Shown piece by piece: positions 1 to 6,298 of a stretch of 7,195 nucleotides of DNA. The position numbers and the translations under genes are program-made. This DNA comes from Oscillospiraceae bacterium (lineage in GTDB: Bacteria; Bacillota; Clostridia; Oscillospirales; Oscillospiraceae): assembly GCA_017501805.1 (NCBI GenBank), contig JAFVWG010000152.1, forward strand, positions 1 through 7,195. Direction: 5' to 3'. Positions within the stretch are counted from its first letter, which is position 1, and the number at the start of each line of letters is the position of its first letter. The notes under the pieces are model-generated. The model was not told where the DNA came from. It worked only from the letters and a program-made list of their open reading frames with translations, and did no database searches.

Positions 1-1208
1 CCGCCTGCGGGGATCGTGATGGTGCTGTTCTTCACGGCAGAGCCGGTCACAGCGCCGTTGCCGTGGCCGTAGATGCCGCCGACGTACTTGTTGCCGATCA
101 CGGTGGCGTTGTTGACGGTGACGTTCTCCATAACGCCCTGCGGGTTATAACCGGCGATAACGCCGACGCAGTCGCCGCCCTGAACATAGGCGCCGTCAAC
201 GTTGAGGTTGCGGATGTAGGTGATACCGATGTCGTCGCAGTTGATCTCGGAGAACAGACCTGCCTTGCCGGAGGTGTTCACGCTGAGGTTGCGGATGGTG
301 TGTCCGTTGCCCTCAAAGGCAACGAAGTTGCTCAGAACCATGGGAGTCCAGGGCTTCCCCATCAGGTTCACGTCGGCGTTCAGCTCGACGGTGTACTGCC
401 ACTTGCTGCCGTAGGTGGTGCTGAAGTTGGGGTCGTTGACCAGCGTGTTCAGGTACACAAGGGCAGCGGTGTCGTTGATGGAGATGACCTTGTTCGCGGT
501 GTCGACCACCAGCGTTTCGGGCATCGCGGTGGGAACGGAGCCGTCCCAGCCGGACTCGGCGTCGTACTGATTGTCAAAGCTGTCGGTCTCGGCAGTCATC
601 TGCGTAGCCAGCAGGGTCACGGAGAAGTCCGAACCGATGGCCAGATCCTGATATTCGTTGCCGGCATCTTCCTGCATCTTCAGTGCAATGGTCAGTTCCA
701 CATCATCGGACGCTCCCAGGCTGCCGCTTGCCTTGGCAATGCCGCCGGAAAGAACGTCGTCCAGCGTGCCGACGAGGCTCGCCGCGGGCAGAGCCGCACG
801 ATCCGCGATCTGCTGAGCGGGATCGAGGAAGTAAACATCGATCGCTTCAGCGAGCGCGCTGACCACGTCGTTGGCCTTGATCTGCAGCTGATACTTCAGC
901 GCAAGCGTGCCAACGTTGGCAACGCGGATGTGGCGGACTTCGGTGTAACCCGGCTCCCACAGATCGTAATTGAAGATCGCGCCGGTGGAGGCGTCGGTCC
1001 AATCCGTGCTGTCGTCGGCGGGAACGGCCTTCGTTCCGTCGGCCCAGCTCATCTCAACATCCAGCGTGCCGGACTTGATGATGTTGCCGGAGCTGGTCAC
1101 GCTGTCGGTAAACCACGCAAACGTGGTCGCGATCAGCATGCTTGCGCACAGCAGAAGAGCCGTAAAGCTGGCAAATACTGCGCTGCGGGTAGTTTTTCTG
1201 TTCTTCAT
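1..1208 (-). CDS. SipW-type secreted protein with GLUG/beta-helix C-terminal region, partial (3' end outside window)
   Basis: The frame is open from an ATG at 1208 to the window edge (402 complete codons) with no stop, so the C-terminus is missing. Residues 11-32 form a hydrophobic signal segment ending in TTFAWFTDS, the SipW-dependent signal hallmark, followed by GNIIKSGTLDVEM, typical of the start of a TasA/camelysin-type beta-sandwich (about 33-215). From about residue 240 the sequence turns into short beta-strand and Gly/Asn-turn units. Motifs such as FEGNGHTIRNLSV, CVGVIAGYN and YVGGIYGHGNG resemble GLUG-type repeats of bacterial surface adhesins. Cys324 and Cys347 lie in this part. AAGGAG sits 8 nt before the ATG. 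The protein is a paralogue of the product of 1354-3237: their first ~97 residues are nearly identical, and the rest diverges. Likely exported and matrix- or surface-associated. No cell-wall anchor can be judged because the end is absent. Function as an adhesin is inference. Confidence 0.85.
   Translation of the reverse strand, partial: MKNRKTTRSAVFASFTALLLCASMLIATTFAWFTDSVTSSGNIIKSGTLDVEMSWADGTKAVPADDSTDWTDASTGAIFNYDLWEPGYTEVRHIRVANVGTLALKYQLQIKANDVVSALAEAIDVYFLDPAQQIADRAALPAASLVGTLDDVLSGGIAKASGSLGASDDVELTIALKMQEDAGNEYQDLAIGSDFSVTLLATQMTAETDSFDNQYDAESGWDGSVPTAMPETLVVDTANKVISINDTAALVYLNTLVNDPNFSTTYGSKWQYTVELNADVNLMGKPWTPMVLSNFVAFEGNGHTIRNLSVNTSGKAGLFSEINCDDIGITYIRNLNVDGAYVQGGDCVGVIAGYNPQGVMENVTVNNATVIGNKYVGGIYGHGNGAVTGSAVKNSTITIPAG
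949..1208 (-). repeat. Near-identical N-terminal coding repeat, copy 1 (pairs with 2978-3237)
   Basis: These 260 bp align without gaps to 2978-3237 with about 20 mismatches by hand count. They include an 86-bp perfect run (949-1034 with 2978-3063) and a 69-bp perfect run (1050-1118 with 3079-3147). Identity extends to synonymous positions, which points to recent duplication or gene conversion of the segment encoding the SipW-type signal and first strands. Beyond it the two genes diverge quickly. Confidence 0.85.
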
Positions 1209-1272
1209 TCTGCTTTCTCCTTTTCCTCGGGATCGTGTTGCTGTAAATGCGTGTCTTCACCGTTTGTCCTTA

Positions 1273-1343
1273 CGGTGATCAAAAGGCATAAGCGCTCTTA
1301 CACCCTTTGATCGCCGCCTGTCCCCGTGGGGACAGGTCGGACG
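1273..1343 (-). repeat. 71-bp two-hairpin element, copy upstream of the partial GLUG-type gene
   Basis: Exact copy of 3279-3349, 2006 bp away in the same orientation. The stem-loop arms are 1274-1292 and 1297-1315, and the second palindrome is 1317-1336. It ends 64 bp before the ATG, against 41 bp in the other copy, and the sequence between element and ribosome binding site is not conserved. In this copy only, an extra short dyad (CACCGT, 8 nt, ACGGTG; 1258-1277) overlaps its proximal end. Confidence 0.85.
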
Positions 1344-1353
1344 AATTTGTTTT

Positions 1354-3237
1354 TCAGATCGCCTTCAGGCGGAAGGTGCCGGTAACGGCATCCCAGTAGG
1401 TCTCGTAGCCTGCGTTCATGCAGACGAGCTTCGCCTCATCGCCGTCGGTGTAGGTGTAGCCGGCAGCGGGCTTGAAGTTGAACTGTGCGAAGTTCGCGGC
1501 AGCTTCGTTCACGGTGAACTTGAACGTGTTGAAGCTTTCCGCAAGATAAGCGGTGTTGTGGTTGGTGGCGAGGTTGAAGGAGATCACGCCGTCCATGTCC
1601 ACATTGCCCATCGTCAGACCCAGACCGCCGGAGTAGCTGAAGTTGTCCGCGATCGAGCCGCCGGTGATGGTGGCGCTGTTGTTGTTCAGGTAGAACGCGC
1701 TGCTCTCACCGTTCACGGTGTTGCCGTAGACCGCGCCGCCGGTCATGGTCAGAGAAGCGTGGTCGCAGAAGCGCACCGCGCCGCCCAGATCGCCGGAGCT
1801 GTTGTCGTGCAGCTCGAAGCTACCTGCGAAGGTGTAGCTTTCGTAAGTGCCGGTCCAGATGGCGCCGCCACCCGTGGCGGAGGTGTTGTATGCCATCTCG
1901 CCGCCGTTGAAGATGTAGGTGGCTCTGTTGCCGCCCCAGATCGCACCGCCGGTACCGGCGCTGGAGTTGTAGTTCATTTCGCCGCCGTTCATGGTGAAGG
2001 TGATGTTGTTATAGCCGTCCACCATACGGATCGCGCCGCCGATCGTGGTGGCGTGGTTGCCGTTGATCTTGGAGCCTTCATTGATGATGATGTTGCCGCC
2101 GCCCCAGATCGCGCCTGCGGCAGAGCGGTTGTTGATGATCTGCGCGCCGTTCACGGTCAGAGTTCCGCCGCCGCGGGTGGCAAGGGAAACGGCGTTTGCG
2201 CCGTCGTTGTTCTGCAGAACGGCATCCTTGTTCAGAACGATGCTGCCGTTGCCGGTGGTAGCGATCAGATTGCCGGTCGCGACCACGCCGTTGTTGGCGG
2301 AATTGCCCACGCTGCCGACCGCGCGGTTTGCCCAAACGGCACCGCCGTCAACAACAACGGCTTCCATCGTCAGGGTAGCACCGGTGGCAACGTTGAACAG
2401 AGTGCCGGTGTAGCCGTCGGCACGCTTGATCGTGTGGCCTGCGCCGTTGATGTTCGCATTGTAATCCACGGCATAGGGCTCGCTTGCAACAGCGTCGTCG
2501 GTCAGCATAATGTTGGCTTCCTTAGCAGCCAGCGCGGCCTTCAGCTCCGTAGCGTTGGAAACGAGAATGTAGTCCAGCGGAGCTTCCACATCGTACTGAT
2601 TATCAAAGCTGTCGTTCTCGGCGGTCAGCTGCGTTGCGAGCAGCTGCACGGCGAAGCTGGATCCGATCGACTTGTCCTGGTACTCGTTGCCCGCGCTCTC
2701 GCGCATCTTCAGCGCAAGGGTGACAACGGCGCTGGAGCCGTCGGTCAGCTCGCCCTTGGTGTTGGCGGGCATCGCAGCCAGAACCGAGGTCAGGCTGCCG
2801 ATGGGAGTGACCGCGTTCAGAGCCGTGCGGTCAGCGACCTGCGCGGCGGGATCGGTGAAGTAGACGTCGATCGCGTCGGTCAGGTCGGAAGCCGTGCCGG
2901 TGGCAACGATCCGCAGCTGATACTTCAGAGCCAGCGTGCCGGCGTTCTTGATCTTGATGTGGCGCACTTCGGTGTAGCCCGGCTCCCACAGATCGTAATT
3001 GAAGATCGCGCCGGTGGAGGCGTCGGTCCAATCCGTGCTGTCGTCGGCGGGAACGGCCTTCGTGCCGTCTGCCCAGTGCATCTCAACATCCAGCGTGCCG
3101 GACTTGATGATGTTGCCGGAGCTGGTCACGCTGTCGGTAAACCACGCGAACGTGGTCGCGACCAGCATGCTTGCGCAGAGGAGCAGAGCCGTGAAGCTTG
3201 CAAACACCGCGCTGCGGGTTACTTTCTTGCTGTTCAT
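1354..3237 (-). CDS. SipW-type secreted protein with Pmp-like right-handed beta-helix
   Basis: The protein has 627 residues. Residues 10-32 are a hydrophobic signal ending in ATTFAWFTDS, followed by GNIIKSGTLDVEM, the SipW-dependent type. Residues 33-215 resemble the TasA/camelysin beta-sandwich (VRHIKIKNAGTLALKYQL strand region). From about residue 260 a right-handed beta-helix follows. NINGAGHTI (262-270) opens it, and Gly/Asn-rich coils repeat every 25-30 residues between about 365 and 540, with GGAIR/GGAIW/GGAV motifs near 400, 430, 457 and 485 and NGGEM at 417-421 and 444-448, reminiscent of chlamydial Pmp-type helices. The tail (about 565-627) is a short non-repetitive cap. No LPxTG motif, C-terminal membrane segment or S-layer domain is seen, so attachment would have to be through the fibre or matrix. 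AAGGAG lies 8 nt before the ATG. It follows the TasA-like gene after 127 bp containing the 71-bp hairpin element. An adhesin or matrix-decorating role is inferred; ligand unknown. Confidence 0.88.
   Translation of the reverse strand: MNSKKVTRSAVFASFTALLLCASMLVATTFAWFTDSVTSSGNIIKSGTLDVEMHWADGTKAVPADDSTDWTDASTGAIFNYDLWEPGYTEVRHIKIKNAGTLALKYQLRIVATGTASDLTDAIDVYFTDPAAQVADRTALNAVTPIGSLTSVLAAMPANTKGELTDGSSAVVTLALKMRESAGNEYQDKSIGSSFAVQLLATQLTAENDSFDNQYDVEAPLDYILVSNATELKAALAAKEANIMLTDDAVASEPYAVDYNANINGAGHTIKRADGYTGTLFNVATGATLTMEAVVVDGGAVWANRAVGSVGNSANNGVVATGNLIATTGNGSIVLNKDAVLQNNDGANAVSLATRGGGTLTVNGAQIINNRSAAGAIWGGGNIIINEGSKINGNHATTIGGAIRMVDGYNNITFTMNGGEMNYNSSAGTGGAIWGGNRATYIFNGGEMAYNTSATGGGAIWTGTYESYTFAGSFELHDNSSGDLGGAVRFCDHASLTMTGGAVYGNTVNGESSAFYLNNNSATITGGSIADNFSYSGGLGLTMGNVDMDGVISFNLATNHNTAYLAESFNTFKFTVNEAAANFAQFNFKPAAGYTYTDGDEAKLVCMNAGYETYWDAVTGTFRLKAI
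2978..3237 (-). repeat. Near-identical N-terminal coding repeat, copy 2 (pairs with 949-1208)
   Basis: Counterpart of 949-1208 at an offset of 2029 bp. The upstream 71-bp element has an offset of 2006 bp, so the two conserved blocks are separated by a spacer that has changed in length and sequence by 23 bp while both flanking blocks stayed nearly or fully identical. Confidence 0.85.
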
Positions 3238-3278
3238 TTCGGTTTCTCCTTACTTTGGGAATTTTGCTTTTCGCCTTT

Positions 3279-3349
3279 CGGTGATCAAAAGGCATAAGCG
3301 CTCTTACACCCTTTGATCGCCGCCTGTCCCCGTGGGGACAGGTCGGACG
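3279..3349 (-). repeat. 71-bp two-hairpin element, copy upstream of the 627-residue beta-helix gene
   Basis: Identical over 71 bp to 1273-1343. It contains a large stem-loop (arms 3280-3298 and 3303-3321, 19 positions with three mismatches and one G-T, loop CGCT) and a second near-perfect palindrome (3323-3342, CCTGTCCCC, GT, GGGGACAGG). It fills most of the 127-bp gap after the TasA-like gene and ends 41 bp before the next ATG. No U-run follows on either strand, so it is not an ordinary intrinsic terminator. It may be an mRNA processing or stability element, a regulatory leader, or a dispersed palindromic repeat. Confidence 0.85.
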
Positions 3350-3364
3350 TTATCGTATGTTTTC

Positions 3365-4093
3365 TCAGGGAGCCGTTGCCCAGGGGTGGTTGGGGAACGC
3401 GCTGTCCAGAGCGGTCGCCGCATCGGCGAATCCCTCGGACTGGACGCCCTGCGTGGCAACGTAGACGTTCAGCGTCATGGAAGCCACATCATAGCTCGTG
3501 ACCTCGGCGCCGTTCATCACGAAATACGCGTGATCGATGACGTTCTCGTCCACGGCATTGCGGTAAACATTGATATCCGCAGCCTGATCGACATAAACAC
3601 CGAGCATGGCGGGAGCCGTCTCAGCATTCACAGCGAGCGGGTTCTCGTTGCGGAACTTGTAGATATTGCAGAGGTTGCCGTTCACCGTCACCGCAGTGGC
3701 GCACGGATCGATCTCGGCGGTAGAAAGATCGCCGTCCACTGCGATCCAGCCGCCCGTGGCATTGCCGTGGATGTGCAGGATGCCGTGATTGTCCAGATCG
3801 GCGGGAACCGCAACAAAGGTCTGCACATAGGCAGGATTTCTGCCGGTGTTCTTCACGGTAACTTCCTTCTGGATGAAGTTGTCGTCATCTTCGGGAGTGG
3901 TGTTGCTGCCGACGGGGATCAGCTGCGCGGTGGTCGGGTCAAAGACCTCGTTCTGCCGGATCTCCACGCTGCCCACCGTAAAGGTGTTGGTCGCTTCGTC
4001 CGTGTCGCTGAACCATGCCAGCGTTCCGCCCACCGTCAGCACGGCGCCGATGGCCGCGATCAGGCACAGGGCGATAATACCTTTTTTCTTCAT
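3365..4093 (-). CDS. TasA-like matrix fibre protein with SipW-type signal peptide
   Basis: The protein has 242 residues, close to TasA size. Lys2-4 precede a hydrophobic stretch (5-25) ending in GGTLAWFSDTDEATNTFTVGSVEI, the canonical arrangement of TasA/CotN/camelysin-family precursors, which a SipW-type peptidase cleaves near AWF. The EVTVKNTGRNPAYVQTF segment (77-93) is the family's typical beta-strand pair. Cys131 and Cys142 lie in the mature part and could form a disulfide. The C-terminal stretch near 207-232 (LNVYVATQGVQSEGFADAATALD) recalls the ends of TasA-family proteins in Clostridia (from memory). The ATG overlaps the stop of the upstream signal peptidase gene (ATGA), and its GAGGAGG site (4104-4110) lies inside that gene, so translation is probably coupled. 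By position (just after sipW) and sequence this is the best candidate for the main extracellular fibre subunit. Fibre formation is inferred from the family and not visible in the sequence. Confidence 0.88.
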   Translation of the reverse strand: MKKKGIIALCLIAAIGAVLTVGGTLAWFSDTDEATNTFTVGSVEIRQNEVFDPTTAQLIPVGSNTTPEDDDNFIQKEVTVKNTGRNPAYVQTFVAVPADLDNHGILHIHGNATGGWIAVDGDLSTAEIDPCATAVTVNGNLCNIYKFRNENPLAVNAETAPAMLGVYVDQAADINVYRNAVDENVIDHAYFVMNGAEVTSYDVASMTLNVYVATQGVQSEGFADAATALDSAFPNHPWATAP

Positions 4094-4617
4094 TCCTGTA
4101 TGTCCTCCTCTTGTTTTTCCTTATCTTTCTGCTGTGTGTCCTTGCCGCACAGCAAATCCGGCAGAAACAGCGCTGCAAGCAGCATCAGTCCCGCACCGAT
4201 TGCAATATAAAGCCCCGGGGGGTGTTGGATAAAGTCGGACACATAGCCCAACTTGGGGATGCTGAATTTCGGGACGCCGATAAGGTTGTTGAAGTGCACC
4301 GGCGCGGCGTCCGCCGTCTCATTCGCATCGCCCTTGGTGTAGAAGTGGCGGTTTTCCGCGTCGATCCCGATCACACGGTGCGTTGCCACCACAAGGTCTT
4401 CGTTCAGCACGAAGGTGATGGGGTCTCCCACCTTCACCGCATCCGGATCCACATTTTTCACATAGATCAGATCGCCCACGCTGTAGGTAGGCTCCATACT
4501 GCCGGAGAGCACGTTGAACACCTGATAGCCCATCACCCGCAGCAGTACAAGCGTGACTGCCGCGACGACGATCAGCGCCACCAGAACGCCGGATATGATA
4601 TCCCATACTTTTTTCAC
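4090..4617 (-). CDS. sipW: SipW-like (ER-type) signal peptidase I
   Basis: This is a membrane protease that removes signal peptides from TasA-type precursors. Counting from the GTG at 4617 it has 175 residues. A transmembrane helix spans about 7-30. The catalytic serine box VLSGSMEPTY gives Ser40. ATHRVIG gives His80, where bacterial-type LepB has lysine, so this is the ER/SipW Ser-His class. YTKGDAN holds the conserved Asp97. A second transmembrane segment spans about 136-155, followed by a short charged tail. A GTG at 4632 would add five residues, but GGAGG at 4626-4630 lies ideally 8 nt before the GTG at 4617 and would fall inside the longer version, so the shorter start is preferred. The gene sits between two SipW-type substrates and overlaps the TasA-like gene by 4 bp, matching the tapA-sipW-tasA order. 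The symbol is by family and context, not a proven orthology. Confidence 0.92.
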   Translation of the reverse strand: MKKVWDIISGVLVALIVVAAVTLVLLRVMGYQVFNVLSGSMEPTYSVGDLIYVKNVDPDAVKVGDPITFVLNEDLVVATHRVIGIDAENRHFYTKGDANETADAAPVHFNNLIGVPKFSIPKLGYVSDFIQHPPGLYIAIGAGLMLLAALFLPDLLCGKDTQQKDKEKQEEDIQE

Positions 4618-4625
4618 GGTGTGTT

Positions 4626-4630
4626 CCTCC
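4626..4630 (-). promoter_or_regulatory. Ribosome binding site deciding the sipW-like start
   Basis: GGAGG on the minus strand, 8 nt before the GTG at 4617. It overlaps the alternative GTG at 4632, which has only a weak ACAGG upstream. It therefore favours the 175-residue product beginning MKKVWDIISG, which also matches the MKKAWKIISG start of the other peptidase. Confidence 0.75.
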
Positions 4631-4636
4631 ACCCTG

Positions 4637-5245
4637 TTATTCGGTCGCGTCGGCAGGGATATGCTGGCTCGCTTCCAGTTTCAGATAAACCGGAACGCTT
4701 TTCCCCATAAAGTCCTGCGCATGCGACGCATTCATTTGCAGCTTGATCTTGATTTTTTTCGTATCGCCGGGTTCGAGCTCCTCACCCTTCGCAAGGCAAA
4801 GCGCATTGCCCGTGTCGTTCAGGAATTGATCCAGTGTCCCGATCTCCGTACCGTCGGCATATACCGTGAAAAGCCCGGCAATGCTTCCTGCGGCATTGTC
4901 CGGAACAGGCACAAAGTCCAGTTCGTAATCCAGGACCACATTGCCCGTGTTGCGCACCTCGACGGTCTCTTCCTGCGCGCTGTTGTCCGGGGTCCAAAGG
5001 CCCTTGGCGGAAAACACCGGATGCTCGGGATGCTCGTCCAGAGAAACATCGTTGTGGAGCAGATCCACCGTCAGAATGCCGGAATGGATCTCATTTCCCA
5101 CATTGGCGTTGTTCGTGTAGAACCACGCAAAGGACGTCCCCAGCAGCATCACGAAGCAGAGCATCATAGAAAACAGGCTGACAAAGTAGGTGCTCAACAG
5201 ACCGTTCTTATTCGATTGTTCTTTCTGCACCCGTTTGTCTTCCAT
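4637..5245 (-). CDS. Small SipW-type signal peptide protein (TasA/camelysin-like; in the tapA position)
   Basis: The protein has 202 residues. A charged N-terminus (1-15) precedes a hydrophobic segment (16-38) ending in LGTSFAWFYTN, then EIHSGILTVDL (52-62), the same layout as the other SipW-type substrates here. The mature part is a single predicted beta-sandwich with the TVEVRNTGNVVLDYELDF strand pair (94-111) and an acidic EELEPGDTKKIKIKL strand region, as in camelysin-type proteins. There is no C-terminal anchor. The ATG at 5245 has AAGGGAG just upstream. It starts 15 nt after the first signal peptidase gene and ends 19 nt before the second, so it is sandwiched between two peptidases. Its place before sipW and tasA corresponds to tapA of Bacillus, an accessory protein for TasA fibres. 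Sequence similarity to TapA itself is not recognised, so an accessory or minor-subunit role is inferred from position only. Confidence 0.85.
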   Translation of the reverse strand: MEDKRVQKEQSNKNGLLSTYFVSLFSMMLCFVMLLGTSFAWFYTNNANVGNEIHSGILTVDLLHNDVSLDEHPEHPVFSAKGLWTPDNSAQEETVEVRNTGNVVLDYELDFVPVPDNAAGSIAGLFTVYADGTEIGTLDQFLNDTGNALCLAKGEELEPGDTKKIKIKLQMNASHAQDFMGKSVPVYLKLEASQHIPADATE

Positions 5246-5260
5246 GGGTATCTCCCTTCG

Positions 5261-6097
5261 TCAGTTCCGATTCTCGGACTCCTCAGCCTGCTCGGCAGGC
5301 TTCTCCTGCTGCGCAACCTGTGCGCGCAGAGCGGCAAGTTCCGCCATCATGGCGTCCACGTCCACCGCTTCCGTCTTTTGCTCGGGCTGCGGAGCGGCTT
5401 CCGGCGTCTGCCCGGGCTGCGGGGTCGGTGCGGACCTGCCCATCATTTCTTCCTTCAGGCGGAGCATCTGCTCCATCATTTCCTCCGTCTTGCGGCGCTC
5501 GGCGGCGATGGCGTCCTTCTCGTCCTGCAGTTCCTGCATCTGTTCCTTCTTGTAGCGGCGGAAGATGCGCACGCAGTTCACACCCTGATAGAGGATCAGC
5601 AGCATAAACGGCAGCAAAATACACACCATATAGCCAAGCGGCGTCTTCATAAAGGTAAAGAATGATCCGACCCCCGGAATGGCAAAGACATATTTTCCCT
5701 GCACATACGGATAGGTGACGATGCTCTCGTCATCAATGCCTGTGGTCGTACCGTAGGTGATGAAGCCGGGCTCTCCCTCCGGCGTGGTGGTCAGGGAGCG
5801 GATCTTATGGGTCATCGTCTGTCCGTAGCTGTCCGTGCCCTGAGAAACAAAGGTTATGATGTCCCCCGCCTGCAGCGTTGCGGGAGGTACCTCTTTGACT
5901 ACGACCAAAGCGCCTGCGGAGAAGTCCGTGGCACTCATGGAGTCGGACAGAACGATGTACATCTTGTGTCCGAATATCGCGCGGTCATTTCGGTCAAAGG
6001 TGTTGACCGAGACGATGGTGAACACCATCATCACCACGGCAACTGCGACGAGCATCCAAACCAGTACGCCGGAGATGATCTTCCATGCTTTCTTCAT
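5261..6097 (-). CDS. ER-type signal peptidase I with cytoplasmic coiled-coil tail
   Basis: Counting from the ATG at 6097 the protein has 278 residues. A transmembrane helix (about 8-32) is followed by MYIVLSDSMSATDF, with catalytic Ser53 in an SDSM box in place of the usual SGSM. His97 in MTHKIRS marks the ER/SipW Ser-His class. The acidic IDDE stretch at 121-124 is the probable counterpart of the usual GDxN box. IPGVGSF precedes a second transmembrane helix (about 153-173). An unusual ~105-residue tail follows: a basic, Glu/Gln/Met-rich helix (about 178-222, coiled-coil-like), a Pro/Gln linker (223-243) and an Ala/Glu-rich helix (244-270). By topology the tail should be cytoplasmic. An in-frame GTG at 6118 lacks a ribosome binding site, whereas GAGGAG stands 9 nt before the ATG at 6097, so the ATG is chosen. 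First gene of the operon. Substrates are probably the adjacent SipW-type proteins; how work is split with the second peptidase is unknown. Confidence 0.88.
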   Translation of the reverse strand: MKKAWKIISGVLVWMLVAVAVVMMVFTIVSVNTFDRNDRAIFGHKMYIVLSDSMSATDFSAGALVVVKEVPPATLQAGDIITFVSQGTDSYGQTMTHKIRSLTTTPEGEPGFITYGTTTGIDDESIVTYPYVQGKYVFAIPGVGSFFTFMKTPLGYMVCILLPFMLLILYQGVNCVRIFRRYKKEQMQELQDEKDAIAAERRKTEEMMEQMLRLKEEMMGRSAPTPQPGQTPEAAPQPEQKTEAVDVDAMMAELAALRAQVAQQEKPAEQAEESENRN

Positions 6098-6106
6098 AAT
6101 GGTTTT

Positions 6107-6112
6107 CTCCTC
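6107..6112 (-). promoter_or_regulatory. Ribosome binding site deciding the first signal peptidase start
   Basis: GAGGAG on the minus strand, 9 nt before the ATG at 6097. The in-frame GTG at 6118 lies upstream of this site and has no ribosome binding site of its own. Confidence 0.78.
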
Positions 6113-6234
6113 ATTCACGAATTATTGCGGTTTTTTCCGGGAAACGGCGGCGCTTCGCTGCGCACGCCGGGGTATCCAAAGCGAGTCGGCAGACGGCTTG
6201 CGGCGTCCCCTCATCACGCTTTCTCAATGTCTTG

Positions 6235-6257
6235 TCGCAGAGTTTCACACTCCGCGA
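6235..6257 (-). repeat. 23-bp hairpin repeat, copy proximal to the gene
   Basis: Plus-strand arms TCGCAGAGT and ACTCCGCGA flank TTCAC. The sequence is identical to 6299-6321 and in the same orientation, offset by 64 bp. Transcribed from the minus strand, the stem pairs over all nine positions (one G-U pair) with a GUGAA loop. It lies in the operon leader. It could be an RNA-protein binding site, a DNA operator, or a short interspersed palindrome. Confidence 0.75.
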
Positions 6258-6298
6258 AGATACGGACCGAAATTACTCAAAATCCGCATAGACGCGAA

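Noticed and set aside
1273..1343. 71-bp elements as intrinsic terminators
   Set aside because: The stems are strong, but no U-run follows either hairpin on either strand in either copy; the bases after the stems are G/C/A-rich.
1354..3237. Sortase-anchored or S-layer-anchored adhesin
   Set aside because: No LPxTG-like motif, C-terminal hydrophobic helix, SLH or choline-binding repeats are present at the C-terminus.
4618..4632. GTG at 4632 as the sipW-like start, and likewise GTG at 6118 for the first peptidase
   Set aside because: In both genes the good Shine-Dalgarno sequence lies inside the extension and points to the downstream start; the shorter N-termini MKKVWDIISG and MKKAWKIISG also match each other.
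63..5665. Very long plus-strand open frames across the operon (63-1310, 1558-3297, 3332-4210, 4111-4710, 4553-5665)
   Set aside because: They lie antisense to genes with clear motifs, have low-complexity Val/Gly/Ala/His-rich translations with no recognisable domain, and arise from the GC-rich codon bias of the minus-strand genes.
6098..6234. Cyclic di-GMP riboswitch in the operon leader
   Set aside because: A GGGACGC-like stretch with a nearby CGCAAGCC drew attention because such switches often control matrix genes, but the paired receptor motifs and AAACC segment of the class I aptamer are not present.
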